From assembly GCA_038237055.1 (NCBI GenBank), contig JBBRZD010000029.1:1-16672 (forward strand): 16,672 nucleotides of DNA. The letters are read 5' to 3'. The position numbers were made by a program, and so were the translations under genes. Positions 1 through 7,461 of this stretch are shown in pieces (position 1 is the stretch's first letter; each line of letters starts with the position of its first letter). The notes under the pieces were generated by a model. That model did not search any database, had not been told where the DNA came from, and was given only the letters and a program-made list of their open reading frames with translations. Source of the DNA: Dokdonella_A sp038237055 (GTDB lineage Bacteria > Pseudomonadota > Gammaproteobacteria > Xanthomonadales > Rhodanobacteraceae).

Positions 1-1
1 C

Positions 2-166
2 ATCGACAGCTTCGAGGAATTGATGGATGCGACGCGGCCGGATTTCTGCGCGATCTACACGGAGCTTGCCGCGCAGCCTTCGATTCCGGCGGGTGACGTG
101 CTGGACATGGACCCTGTGTTCAATCGCGGGACGGGCGAGGGCTGGTTGTTGGATGGGGATGTCTGA
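2..166 (+). CDS. C-terminal fragment of an unrecognised protein
   Basis: An open frame enters from the left edge and ends at TGA 164-166, giving the last 54 residues of a protein whose start lies outside the window. The visible tail runs from IDSFEELMDATRPDF to GEGWLLDGDV. It is acidic, has one Cys, and shows no membrane segment or motif I can assign to a family. Codon choice is GC-rich like the surrounding genes. It converges on the leucine-rich-repeat gene, with only 20 bases between the two stop codons, so there is no room for a separate terminator for each gene. Being coding is likely from codon use and the tight fit to the next gene. The function is not recognisable from this piece. Confidence 0.6.
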   Translation: MDSFEELMDATRPDFCAIYTELAAQPSIPAGDVLDMDPVFNRGTGEGWLLDGDV

Positions 167-186
167 TAGCGCTCAACCGGCTTCGC

Positions 187-1485
187 TCAACCATCGAAGC
201 CGTTCTGGAAGATGAAATCGCAGGTGCTGTACCACGGAGATACGCCGGTGGCGATGTCCCACCCTGCATCGACCGAAGGCGTGAGCGAATTCGGACAGAG
301 CTGCGAATAGCCGATAACGAGGCTGCTCGGTGAAGGGGTTGCCGGCGCAGGGCCAGTGAGTTGGTTGTAGCCGACCTTGAAGGCGTTGAGATGGACGAGT
401 CCGTTGATCGAAGGGACCGAACCGGACAGATGGTTCTGATCGACTTGGAAATAGACGAGCTCGCTCAATGATGTCAGCGCGGGAATGCTCCCTGTCAGAT
501 CATTGTTGCTGACGATGAAGAACTGCAGGCTATTGGATGAGCTCAAGTCCGGCAGCGCTCCGGTCAAATGATTCGAGCCAGCGGCAAAGGCCAGCAGATT
601 TGGCTGCGCGCTCAAGTCCGGGATGGAACCGGTCAACTGATTCTGATCCGCCTCGAAATAAACAAGAGCTACCGGACCGACCAAACTCGGAATCGAGCCG
701 GAAAAGCTGTTTGTATTCGCGAAGAAGTACTGCAACTTCGTCAGCGAAGCGAGCAGAGGCAGTGGACCCGTGAATTGGTTGTGGCCGATCGACAAGGTGC
801 GCAGATTCACCAGACCCGAGATGTTGGGCAAGCTCCCGCTCAACTGGTTGTCACCTGCAACAAACGCATCCAGCTGAGTCAGTCCGTTCAACGCCGGCAG
901 CGGTCCGCTGAGCTGATTGGAATACACCGACAACAGGGTCAATTGGGTCAACCCGTCAAGAACCGGAAGGCTTCCGGTGAGCTGATTGCCGCTGGCATCG
1001 AAACTCTGCAACTGCGACAGGCCAGACAGTGAAGGAAGCGCGCCGATCAACTGATTCTGGGCCGCATTGAAAGTCAGCAAGTCGGTGAGTGCACCCAGCG
1101 ATGGAATCGGTCCGCTTAGCAAGTTGTTGGACACATCGACAATCTGCAGCCTCGAAAGCGCAGAAAGATCCGCCAAACCGCCGGAAAGGTTGTTGCCCGC
1201 AAGGAAGAGGTCGACCACATGTTCCTGTACACCATCGCAGATGACGCCCGCCCAAGAGCATTCCGGCACGGCGGGCACTGTCCATCCGTCGTTGTGTGTC
1301 CAGGCGATTCCGTTGGCCTGCGTATAGAGCGCGACCAGTGCGTCGTGTTCACTAGCGGGAATGGCCGCATGGGTAGCGACGCAAGCGAGCCCACATGCAA
1401 GGATGCTGCAATGGAAAGCGCGACGGATACATGCGCGGACGCTTTCAAAACAAATCAGGGAGTTTCCGTCGTATCGATGGGTCAT
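187..1485 (-). CDS. Secreted plant-type leucine-rich-repeat protein with IFQNGFDG C-terminal tail
   Basis: The 432-residue product is predicted to be exported. ATG 1485 is chosen because GGAG lies 8 bases upstream and the next segment is a signal peptide: Arg-containing n-region, hydrophobic core near residues 24-38, likely cleavage after THA-40. The open frame continues upstream to 1767 but would overlap the neighbouring gene and bury the signal peptide. Residues 45-100 resemble the plant LRR N-terminal cap (DALVALY, WTHNDGW, CSWAGVIC). Residues 110-385 are twelve consecutive 23-residue repeats of the pattern LxxLxxFxxxxNxLTGxLPxLxx with no insertion or deletion. After a short Cys-containing linker the protein ends TCDFIFQNGFDG. 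Such LRR surfaces usually bind protein or glycan ligands; the ligand here is unknown. There are no catalytic residues. Hand-counted G+C of five 60-base lines is about 55%, below its neighbours. Confidence 0.88.
   Translation of the reverse strand: MTHRYDGNSLICFESVRACIRRAFHCSILACGLACVATHAAIPASEHDALVALYTQANGIAWTHNDGWTVPAVPECSWAGVICDGVQEHVVDLFLAGNNLSGGLADLSALSRLQIVDVSNNLLSGPIPSLGALTDLLTFNAAQNQLIGALPSLSGLSQLQSFDASGNQLTGSLPVLDGLTQLTLLSVYSNQLSGPLPALNGLTQLDAFVAGDNQLSGSLPNISGLVNLRTLSIGHNQFTGPLPLLASLTKLQYFFANTNSFSGSIPSLVGPVALVYFEADQNQLTGSIPDLSAQPNLLAFAAGSNHLTGALPDLSSSNSLQFFIVSNNDLTGSIPALTSLSELVYFQVDQNHLSGSVPSINGLVHLNAFKVGYNQLTGPAPATPSPSSLVIGYSQLCPNSLTPSVDAGWDIATGVSPWYSTCDFIFQNGFDG
331..1158 (-). repeat. 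Twelve 69-bp coding repeats of the LRR domain
   Basis: Twelve units of exactly 69 bases encode the 23-residue leucine-rich repeats (residues 110-385 of the LRR protein). The protein pattern is strict: Leu at positions 1 and 4, Asn at 12, Gly at 16, Pro at 19. The DNA copies are diverged, so they are ancient duplications rather than a recently expanded identical array. One weaker unit precedes them at residues 90-109. Confidence 0.85.
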
Positions 1486-1633
1486 TGCGGTTTCTCCGGT
1501 GGCAAACCGAAGATCTTGATGGGCGTGCGGGGGATATACAACAACATCTTCGATCGCGGTCGCGCGCCGCGCGTACCATCCGGGAGTGCGTGATCCAGCG
1601 CAAGCCCCGTACCAGCCAGTTTGGGAGTTCGCC

Positions 1634-2338
1634 ATGTTTCGTTTGTCTTTCGCGTTTGCTATTGCCTTGTGTGCGGTCTCCGAATGCGCTTTCGCCGAGG
1701 TCAAGCAATCCGCCGCCGACAGCTTCCTCATCACATTCTCCAATCCCGTTGCTGCGACGCCGGCCAAGACCTACGCCGCGATCGCGCAGCCGCAGTCGTG
1801 GTGGAGCAATGAGCACACTTGGTCGGGCAAGGCGTCGAACCTGAGCCTCAAGGCCGAAGCGGGCGGCTGTTTCTGCGAGCGCTGGAAGGACGGCAGCGTC
1901 GAACACGGTCGCGTGATCATGGCGCTGCCGGACAAGGTGCTGCGCCTGGAAAGCGCGCTCGGTCCGCTGCAGGAATTCTCGCTCAAGGGAATCTTGAGCT
2001 TCTGGATCAAGACCGGCGACGACGGTGCGACCCAGCTGGTGGTCGAGTACCGCGTCAACGGCGCAAATGGCAGCGGGCTCGACACATTTGCGCCGAATGT
2101 CGACGAAGTCCTAGGCGAACAGGTCGCGCGCCTGGTGCGTTACATTGACAGCGGCAACCCGGAAGCGCCGCCAAAGGAAGAATCTCCATCGCATGCGGAC
2201 GCGCGCGCGGCGGTGCTGCAGGAATGGAAGAAAAGCGCCGAAGCCGAAAAAGCAGCCCAGTCCGGCGCGCTGGATGCGCAAAAGGGCAAGCCGGCGAAAG
2301 CAAAGCCCACGAAGCCTGCGGGAAAAGCCCAGCTCTGA
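1634..2338 (+). CDS. Exported SRPBCC/START-like (polyketide cyclase/AHSA1-like) protein
   Basis: The 234-residue product starts at ATG 1634, with GGGAG 6 bases upstream and an immediate signal peptide (MFRLSFAFAIALCAVSECAFA, cleavage after AFA-21). In-frame codons further upstream lack a ribosome site. Residues 30-165 look like the helix-grip fold of the SRPBCC superfamily. They have the early PAKTYAAIAQPQSWWS segment typical of AHSA1/polyketide-cyclase relatives, a GGCFCERW strand and a late helix VDEVLGEQVARLVRYI. Members bind hydrophobic ligands, and exported ones are mostly uncharacterised. The last 50 residues form a Lys/Ala/Pro-rich tail (KGKPAKAKPTKPAGK) that is probably disordered. 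It is divergent from the LRR gene across 148 bases. Family assignment rests on pattern recognition of one region and is moderate. Confidence 0.78.
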   Translation: MFRLSFAFAIALCAVSECAFAEVKQSAADSFLITFSNPVAATPAKTYAAIAQPQSWWSNEHTWSGKASNLSLKAEAGGCFCERWKDGSVEHGRVIMALPDKVLRLESALGPLQEFSLKGILSFWIKTGDDGATQLVVEYRVNGANGSGLDTFAPNVDEVLGEQVARLVRYIDSGNPEAPPKEESPSHADARAAVLQEWKKSAEAEKAAQSGALDAQKGKPAKAKPTKPAGKAQL

Positions 2339-2531
2339 CCTGGCGCGTCGACACCCATTGCGAACCTTGAAGCCCGTTCTGTCGCATATCAAACCGCCCA
2401 TTCCGGCGCTGACCGCTCAAGCGTGGCAACCGAGTGCGGCTGCTGTGTCGCATATCCCCGCCAAACACCGTTATTGATTACCTGAAGGAAAGGTTGCCGG
2501 CTACATGGTAGCCAGCCAGCCCTTCCTCGAT

Positions 2532-2554
2532 CCTGACGCATGCAAACCGTCAGG
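2532..2554. repeat. Inverted repeat upstream of the dihaem peroxidase
   Basis: CCTGACG and CGTCAGG form a perfect 7-bp stem around a 9-base loop. No T-run follows, so it is not an intrinsic terminator for the SRPBCC gene. It lies about 70 bases before the peroxidase start, within its 5' leader or promoter region. A regulatory role is only possible. The same gap holds TGTCGCATATC twice (2380-2390 and 2446-2456). Confidence 0.35.
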
Positions 2555-2562
2555 CGCGCTCG

Positions 2563-2598
2563 CCGCGACCGATCGGACGCCAACCCCGCGACCGATCG
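2563..2598. promoter_or_regulatory. Tandem 13-bp direct repeat before the peroxidase ribosome site
   Basis: CCGCGACCGATCG occurs at 2563-2575 and again at 2586-2598, 23 bases apart start to start. The second copy ends 12 bases before the AGGGAGGG ribosome-binding site. Two identical boxes about two helical turns apart would suit a dimeric regulator, but no known operator is recognised. Confidence 0.3.
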
Positions 2599-2624
2599 CA
2601 TCGCGAATGCAGGGAGGGTTTTCA

Positions 2625-4052
2625 GTGACTATCCACAGTCGTATCCGGGCTCGCCGGTTTTCGGCGGCCCATCATCGTTCGTGCGTGTTCGGTCTCCTGT
2701 TATTTGTCGCAGGCGCATCGGCGCAGTCGCTTGACGCAAGCCTGCAGCACGGACCCCGCGATCCGCTCACCACCGCCGATGCCAGCGGCGCACTGCGCAC
2801 ATTCACGCCCAGCGGCGCAATCGACACCGACAACGCCTTTTTCCAGAGCATCGGCATCAACGGACGCTCCTGCAACAGTTGCCACCGGCAGGAAGACGGC
2901 TGGTCGATCACGCCCGCGCATGTGCGCGCGCGCTTCAACGCGACGCAGGGCAACGACCCGATTTTCCGCACAAACGATGGTTCCAATTCGCCCAGCGCCG
3001 ACGTGTCGACGGTCGCCAAACGCAGGCAGGCTTACAGCATGCTTCTCAATCGCGGCGTCATCCGCGTCGGCATCGGCATTCCGGCGAATGCCGAATTCAG
3101 TCTCGATGCTGTCGACGATCCCTACGGCCATGCGAGCGCGGCAGATCTGTCCTTGTTCCGGCGTCCGCTGCCGTCGACCAACCTCGGCTACACCACCGGA
3201 GTGATGTGGGACGCGCGCGAGACCACCGCTTCGTTCCTGCCGCCGATGGACGCAGGCGTGGCCAATGCCAATCTGGTTGCGAGCCTGCGTCACCAGGCGA
3301 TCGACGCGACGCTCGGTCATGCGCAAGGTGCTGCGCCCCCAAGCGAGGATCAGCTGGTGGAGATCGTTGGATTCGAGGCGGAGCTTTCGACCGCGCAGAT
3401 CCGCGACGATCGTGCGGGCTATCTCAACGCCGACGACGCGATGGGTGGCCCGCGCATTCTCGCCAGTCTGCGTTTCCACGTCGGCATGAACGACACGCTT
3501 GGCGCGGACCCGACCGGCGCATTGTTCAATCCTGCATCAATGACGTTGTTCGATGCATGGACCGACGACCATGGCGCGGCACGCGCGTCGATCGTACGCG
3601 GCGAGAAACTGTTCAACAGCAAACCGATCACGATCACCGGCGTCGGTGGACTCAACGACGCGCTCGGCGTGCCAGCGATCCAGGGCACCTGCACGACGTG
3701 CCACAACGCGCCCAACATCGGCAATCACACCGTCGCGCTGCCGCTCAACATCGGCCTTACAGATGCGACGCGCCGGACGCCGGACATGCCGCTGTACACG
3801 CTGCGCAACAATGCGACCGGCGAAACGGCGCAGACGACCGACCCGGGCCGCGCCTTGCTGTCGGGCAAGTGGAAGGACATCGGCAAGTTCAAGGGACCGG
3901 TATTGCGCGGCCTCGCGGCGCGCGCGCCGTATTTCCACAACGGCTTTGCCGCAACGCTCGAAGACGTCGTCGATTTCTACAATACGCGCTTCAGTATCGG
4001 ATTGAGTGCGCGCGACAAGAAGGACCTCGTCGCGTTCATGCAGTCGCTGTAG
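2625..4052 (+). CDS. Periplasmic dihaem cytochrome c peroxidase / MauG-family protein
   Basis: This 475-residue protein carries two CxxCH haem c motifs (C83-x-x-C86-H87 and C356-x-x-C359-H360) and the late APYFHNG motif (434-440) typical of the CCP/MauG family. These proteins reduce H2O2 or oxidise a partner through two c-haems in the periplasm. GTG 2625 is preferred: AGGGAGGG sits 6 bases before it. The upstream in-frame ATG 2607 has that site downstream of it. The result is a signal peptide ending ASA-QS. Met388 (TPDMPL) is a possible axial ligand by inference. The haem motifs are 273 residues apart, far more than the roughly 145 of classical bacterial CCPs, so a long insertion separates the domains. 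No MauG partner genes are adjacent, and the substrate is unknown. Confidence 0.88.
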   Translation: MTIHSRIRARRFSAAHHRSCVFGLLLFVAGASAQSLDASLQHGPRDPLTTADASGALRTFTPSGAIDTDNAFFQSIGINGRSCNSCHRQEDGWSITPAHVRARFNATQGNDPIFRTNDGSNSPSADVSTVAKRRQAYSMLLNRGVIRVGIGIPANAEFSLDAVDDPYGHASAADLSLFRRPLPSTNLGYTTGVMWDARETTASFLPPMDAGVANANLVASLRHQAIDATLGHAQGAAPPSEDQLVEIVGFEAELSTAQIRDDRAGYLNADDAMGGPRILASLRFHVGMNDTLGADPTGALFNPASMTLFDAWTDDHGAARASIVRGEKLFNSKPITITGVGGLNDALGVPAIQGTCTTCHNAPNIGNHTVALPLNIGLTDATRRTPDMPLYTLRNNATGETAQTTDPGRALLSGKWKDIGKFKGPVLRGLAARAPYFHNGFAATLEDVVDFYNTRFSIGLSARDKKDLVAFMQSL

Positions 4053-4065
4053 CCGCGTGCTTTAG

Positions 4066-4086
4066 CCCTCCCCTTCAAGGGGAGGG
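4066..4086. repeat. GC-rich inverted repeat (possible bidirectional terminator)
   Basis: CCCTCCCCTT and AAGGGGAGGG form a perfect 10-bp dyad around one C, followed by TTGGGTGGGGATGG. From general knowledge, this CCCTCCCC/GGGGAGGG plus GGTGGGG arrangement is a dispersed intergenic repeat in many proteobacterial genomes. It lies 14 bases past the peroxidase stop, between convergent genes, where it could stabilise or end both transcripts. A T-run is absent. Confidence 0.6.
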
Positions 4087-4125
4087 TTGGGTGGGGATGG
4101 TGGCGATTGCGAAGCAACAAACATC

Positions 4126-4146
4126 GTGGCTGAAGCCACTCCCACC
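4126..4146. repeat. REP-like palindrome
   Basis: GTGGCTGAAGCCAC is a perfect palindromic arm with 5-6 bp stems, flanked by TCCCACC. Read on the minus strand it gives GGTGGGAGTGGCTTCAGCC, close to the REP-type element GTGGGAGCGGCTTCAGCCGC known from Pseudomonas and Xanthomonadales. Assignment is from memory of that family. Only one copy is present in this window. Confidence 0.5.
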
Positions 4147-4208
4147 AATCCGCTCTCCACTACCGCGCTCTCGCCAATCCGTCCCGATCGAGCGCTAACG
4201 CAAATCTC

Positions 4209-5945
4209 TCACGCCGTCTTGAGCTTGGCTATCCACGCATCAATACGCTGTTCGAGCAACGGCAGCGGCACCGATCCTTCAGCAAGGATCGCGTCGTGGA
4301 ACGCGCGCAGGTCGAATTTCGCGCCGAGCTCCTTCTCCGCCCGCGCGCGCAGTTCGACGATCTTCATTTCGCCGAGCTTGTAACTGAGCGCCTGGCCCGG
4401 CCACGAAATATAGCGATCTACCTCCGTTTCCACTTCATGCTGGCTCAGCGCGGTCCGCGATGCGAGGTAGGTGATCGCCTGGTCGCGCGTCCAACCCTCG
4501 TGGTGGATACCGGTGTCGATCACGAGGCGTGCCGCGCGCCACATTTCGTAGGTTTCGCGGCCGAATTCTTCGTAGGCGGTGTGATAGATGCCCATCTCCT
4601 TGCCGAGCTTTTCGCAGTACAGCGCCCAGCCTTCGCCATACGCGGAGATGTAGTTCTCGCTGCGGAATTTCGGCTGATCTTTCTGTTCCTCGGCAAGCGC
4701 GCCCTGCAGCGAATGACCCGGCGCCGATTCGTGCAGAGTGAGCGCAGGCAGGTTGTAGAGCGGTCGCGAGGGCAGGTCGTAGGTATTGACCCAGTAGGTG
4801 TGCGCGCTACCGCGGCCTGCCGTCCAGAACGGCGCGATGGCAACCGGCACTGGATCGATGCCGAAACGTCCGCGCGGTAACAGGCCGAAGAATTGCGACA
4901 GCTTGCCGTCGACCTGCTTGGCGATCCACGCGGCGCGCATCAGCAGTTCATCCGGTGTCTTCGCGTAGAACTGCGGATTGGTGCGCAGGAAATGCAGGAA
5001 CGCGGCGAAGTCGCCCTTGAAGCCGGTCGCCTTCATCGTCGCCTGCATGTCCGCATCGATGCGCGCGACCTCTTTCAGCCCGATCTGGTGAATCGCCTCC
5101 GGATCGAGGTCGAGCGTCGTGTATTCGCGGATCTGCTGGTGGTAGAAATTCTTTCCGTCGAGCAAGGCTTCGGCAGCGAGCGTCGTGCGCGCATGCGGCA
5201 CGTAGTCGTTGCGGAAGAACGTCAGCAGCTTCGCGTAAGCGGGAATCGCATGCTCGCGGATCGCCCGCTGCGCGTCAGTGCGCAGCTTCGCCTGCTCGTC
5301 GGCAGATATCGTCGCTGGCAGCGTTTTCAGCGGCGCATAGAACTCGCTGTCCTCGGCCGACTTGACCTCTGCATAGTTCGCGATCGACACATCGCGTCCG
5401 ACCAGCACGGCGCGCGGCACCGAGAAGCCGCGCTTGAGGCCCGCACGCATGTTTGCGGTCTGCTGGTCGAAATAGCGTGGGATGTCGTCAAGCTTGGAGA
5501 TGTAGTTGCGCACAGCCTGCGCATTCTTGAGCGGCCGCTGCGTCATGAAGCCAAGATCAGACCAGAACTGCGAGTCGCTGTTGAACGGCATCTCGTAGCT
5601 GCGAAAACGAACGTCGGCCGCAAGGTTCTGGACCTGCGGCCGGTAGACGGCGAGGTTGACCTGGTTCTCTGCCGACAGATCCTTCGCAGGGATGGCGTCA
5701 AGCTGCTTCAGCACATCGTTCCAGTAGGCAAGCCGCGCTTGCTGCGTGGCCTTGTCGACAGCCGGCAGATGATTGTCGGCCGCGCTTGCGACACGATCCT
5801 CGTCGTCAATGCCGGCGAATTGTTGCTGCCGCCAACTCCATTCCTTCGAGTACAAGGTTTTGAAGCGGTCGTCCGCGTTTTCGGCGTGCGCGATCGAACC
5901 CAGCGCGAGGCCGAGGGACAACAAGCCAGCGAAGCTGCGGATCAT
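4209..5945 (-). CDS. Secreted DUF885-family metallopeptidase-like protein
   Basis: The 578-residue product matches the DUF885 family (PF05960). The core is LTLHESAPGHSLQ (H405, E406, H411), a zinc-peptidase-like HExxxGH, followed by YGEGWALYCE (E438) as the likely third ligand. Full length is typical for the family. ATG 5945 is chosen because GGGGA lies 5 bases upstream. GTG codons at 5957 and 5948 are in frame but badly placed relative to that site. A signal peptide ends AHA-EN at residue 21, so it acts in the periplasm or outside the cell. Family members are thought to be peptidases, but substrates are mostly unknown. It is the last gene of the minus-strand run, 96 bases after the WYL regulator, so it may have its own promoter. 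Confidence 0.9.
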   Translation of the reverse strand: MIRSFAGLLSLGLALGSIAHAENADDRFKTLYSKEWSWRQQQFAGIDDEDRVASAADNHLPAVDKATQQARLAYWNDVLKQLDAIPAKDLSAENQVNLAVYRPQVQNLAADVRFRSYEMPFNSDSQFWSDLGFMTQRPLKNAQAVRNYISKLDDIPRYFDQQTANMRAGLKRGFSVPRAVLVGRDVSIANYAEVKSAEDSEFYAPLKTLPATISADEQAKLRTDAQRAIREHAIPAYAKLLTFFRNDYVPHARTTLAAEALLDGKNFYHQQIREYTTLDLDPEAIHQIGLKEVARIDADMQATMKATGFKGDFAAFLHFLRTNPQFYAKTPDELLMRAAWIAKQVDGKLSQFFGLLPRGRFGIDPVPVAIAPFWTAGRGSAHTYWVNTYDLPSRPLYNLPALTLHESAPGHSLQGALAEEQKDQPKFRSENYISAYGEGWALYCEKLGKEMGIYHTAYEEFGRETYEMWRAARLVIDTGIHHEGWTRDQAITYLASRTALSQHEVETEVDRYISWPGQALSYKLGEMKIVELRARAEKELGAKFDLRAFHDAILAEGSVPLPLLEQRIDAWIAKLKTA

Positions 5946-6041
5946 CACTATCCCCACGAAGCAAAACGCGATGATCGCATTGAAATGCAGTCACGGCAGT
6001 GCCGAAGGATGGGCGCTGTGGCCGGGCGCTGTACTAACCCG

Positions 6042-6737
6042 CTAAAAGATGCTTTCTGCGTCACCGCCCATCGCGCGCACGTACGCCGCGAGACCGCGCT
6101 CGGACGCCTCGATAAACACCTCGCCGGTCGGCTCGAAACTGTTGATTCGATCCGGCCGGAACGTGCGGAAATCGACGCGCAGCCGGCACCATGCGCCGAG
6201 CGTCCATACGCCGCCCCAGAATGCGAGGCAGAGCGGTTCGACTTCGCGCGCGCTGGTCTTGCCCGACTCATCGCAGTAGTCCAGACGCAACACCTGGCTG
6301 GCGGCAATCGCCGCGTGCAGGCGATCGATCTGGCCGGACTTCGCCTCGTTCCAGTCGGCGGGCGCGAAAATGGGCGAACGCATGGCCCGCTGCTTCAATT
6401 CCGGCGGCAGTACCGCCTCGATCTTCAGCAGCGCAGCCTGCGCGCCACCGTGCAGGCGCTTGCCCGCAAACGCTTTCACGAAGCGCGTGCCGACCACCAG
6501 GGCTTCGAGCTCTTCGGCGTTGAACATCAGAGGCGGGATGTCCGCGCCCTTGCGCAACATGTAACCGACGCCGGCCTCGCCTTCGATCGGCACACCGGAC
6601 AATTGCAGGTCGGCAACATCGCGATAGATGGTGCGCTGCGAAACGCCGAGCGTTTCCGCCAGCAGTCGCGCCGGTAACGCCGTGCGTCGGCCACGCAGGG
6701 CATGGATGATGAGGAAGAGTCGATCAGCTCGGCGCAT
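6042..6737 (-). CDS. YafY-type HTH-WYL transcriptional regulator
   Basis: The 231-residue protein opens with a DeoR-like winged HTH: ADRLFLIIHALRGRR, then LAETLGVSQRTIYRDVADL at 27-45. A linker and a WYL ligand-sensing domain follow from about residue 135, where the family WYL motif is represented by LRLDYCDESGK. The late WTLGAWCRLRVDFRTFRPDRI segment at about 179-199 is also typical of YafY relatives. Such regulators often sit beside VOC genes and are thought to control them. Here a VOC gene ends 51 bases upstream on the same strand. The start ATG 6737 has only a weak ribosome site. The effector is unknown. Confidence 0.88.
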   Translation of the reverse strand: MRRADRLFLIIHALRGRRTALPARLLAETLGVSQRTIYRDVADLQLSGVPIEGEAGVGYMLRKGADIPPLMFNAEELEALVVGTRFVKAFAGKRLHGGAQAALLKIEAVLPPELKQRAMRSPIFAPADWNEAKSGQIDRLHAAIAASQVLRLDYCDESGKTSAREVEPLCLAFWGGVWTLGAWCRLRVDFRTFRPDRINSFEPTGEVFIEASERGLAAYVRAMGGDAESIF

Positions 6738-6788
6738 CGGGCCATGATCGCCTGCACGCCTCGCGCTGGCAAAGACATTGCGCGATGC

Positions 6789-7193
6789 TCATCCGAGCTG
6801 CGCGAAACCGACCACGTTGCCGCCGGGTTCGCGCACGTAAAGTTCACTGCTGCCGTAGAACGTTCGATGGCGCGGTTTGACGATCGGTGTGCCGGCGAGC
6901 GCACGTTCCAGCGTATCCAGATCGTCCACCTCGACAAACAGCACGATCGAATGCCCGTCAAGTTCGGCCGTGGCATCCGCGCGTTCGGCAATCACGCTCG
7001 CACGCGCCTGCAGCATGACCTCGACGCCGTCCTTTTCGACGCTGGCAAAAACCAATGGGCCGTCCGGTCCCGGCACCTCGTTGGTGATCGCGAAGCCAAG
7101 ACGTTCGGTCCAGAAGCCGATGCAGGCTTCGACACGGTCGACGATCAGCACCGGCGTCAGGCGACGCAGGCGGGGAAGCGCATGAGTGCTCAT
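6789..7193 (-). CDS. VOC family (glyoxalase/bleomycin-resistance-like) protein
   Basis: The 134-residue protein has the two babbab modules of the vicinal oxygen chelate fold. The first is LTPVLIVDRVEACIGFWTE at about 12-30, and the second ends SSELYVREPGGNVVGFAQLG at the C-terminus. The Glu of REPGGN fits a metal-ligand position. The usual first-strand His is replaced by a hydrophobic residue, so metal binding may be altered. GGAG lies about 7 bases before ATG 7193. It is cytosolic with no signal peptide. It begins 13 bases after a small gene and precedes the WYL regulator, so it is probably co-transcribed with both. The reaction is not predictable from sequence. Confidence 0.88.
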   Translation of the reverse strand: MSTHALPRLRRLTPVLIVDRVEACIGFWTERLGFAITNEVPGPDGPLVFASVEKDGVEVMLQARASVIAERADATAELDGHSIVLFVEVDDLDTLERALAGTPIVKPRHRTFYGSSELYVREPGGNVVGFAQLG

Positions 7194-7206
7194 CGGGGGC
7201 CTCCGG

Positions 7207-7419
7207 CTACAGGGCAAGCGAGGTCAGACCACCGCTCATGGTGGATGGGCGACGCAAACGGCCGCCGATATCGATACAGGCAGAAAATTCCACGACGCAA
7301 GGCTTGGGCGGCGGCACACGCAGCGCGGCTGCGGGTCGAAACGGCACGGCATCGACCAACATGTGACGCGCCGCCAGCGGCGCGTAAGCGACAATCAGCA
7401 AACGCAGGAACCGGGACAT
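7207..7419 (-). CDS. Small protein of unknown function (70 aa)
   Basis: ATG 7419 is preceded by AAGGAG at the ideal 8-base spacing, the strongest evidence that this frame is used. The N-terminus MSRFLRLLIVAYAPLAARHML is basic then hydrophobic and could be a signal or membrane anchor. The rest has two Cys (PCVVEF, SACIDIG) and no recognised motif. The stop is 13 bases before the VOC gene start, consistent with an operon. An overlapping frame is also open here but lacks a ribosome site. I do not recognise the family. Confidence 0.55.
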   Translation of the reverse strand: MSRFLRLLIVAYAPLAARHMLVDAVPFRPAAALRVPPPKPCVVEFSACIDIGGRLRRPSTMSGGLTSLAL

Positions 7420-7461
7420 GAGTGAATCTCCTTGAGGGTGAGTTGAATCGCGACAGATCAA

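Noticed and set aside
331..1158. Regular 69-bp repeats considered as a CRISPR or satellite array
   Set aside because: The units are diverged, coding, in frame and keep the LRR consensus; there are no identical repeats with unique spacers.
1486..1767. N-terminal extension of the LRR gene to 1767
   Set aside because: It would overlap the SRPBCC gene start and bury the signal peptide. ATG 1485 has a good ribosome site.
2879..4198. Plus-strand open frame of 439 codons
   Set aside because: Shadow of the dihaem peroxidase in another frame. It is Arg-rich and lacks the haem motifs, which are in the real frame.
4893..6677. Plus-strand open frame of 594 codons
   Set aside because: It lies antisense to the DUF885 gene and most of the WYL gene. 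Its product is Arg/His/Ala-rich with no domain, which is typical of shadow frames in high-GC DNA.
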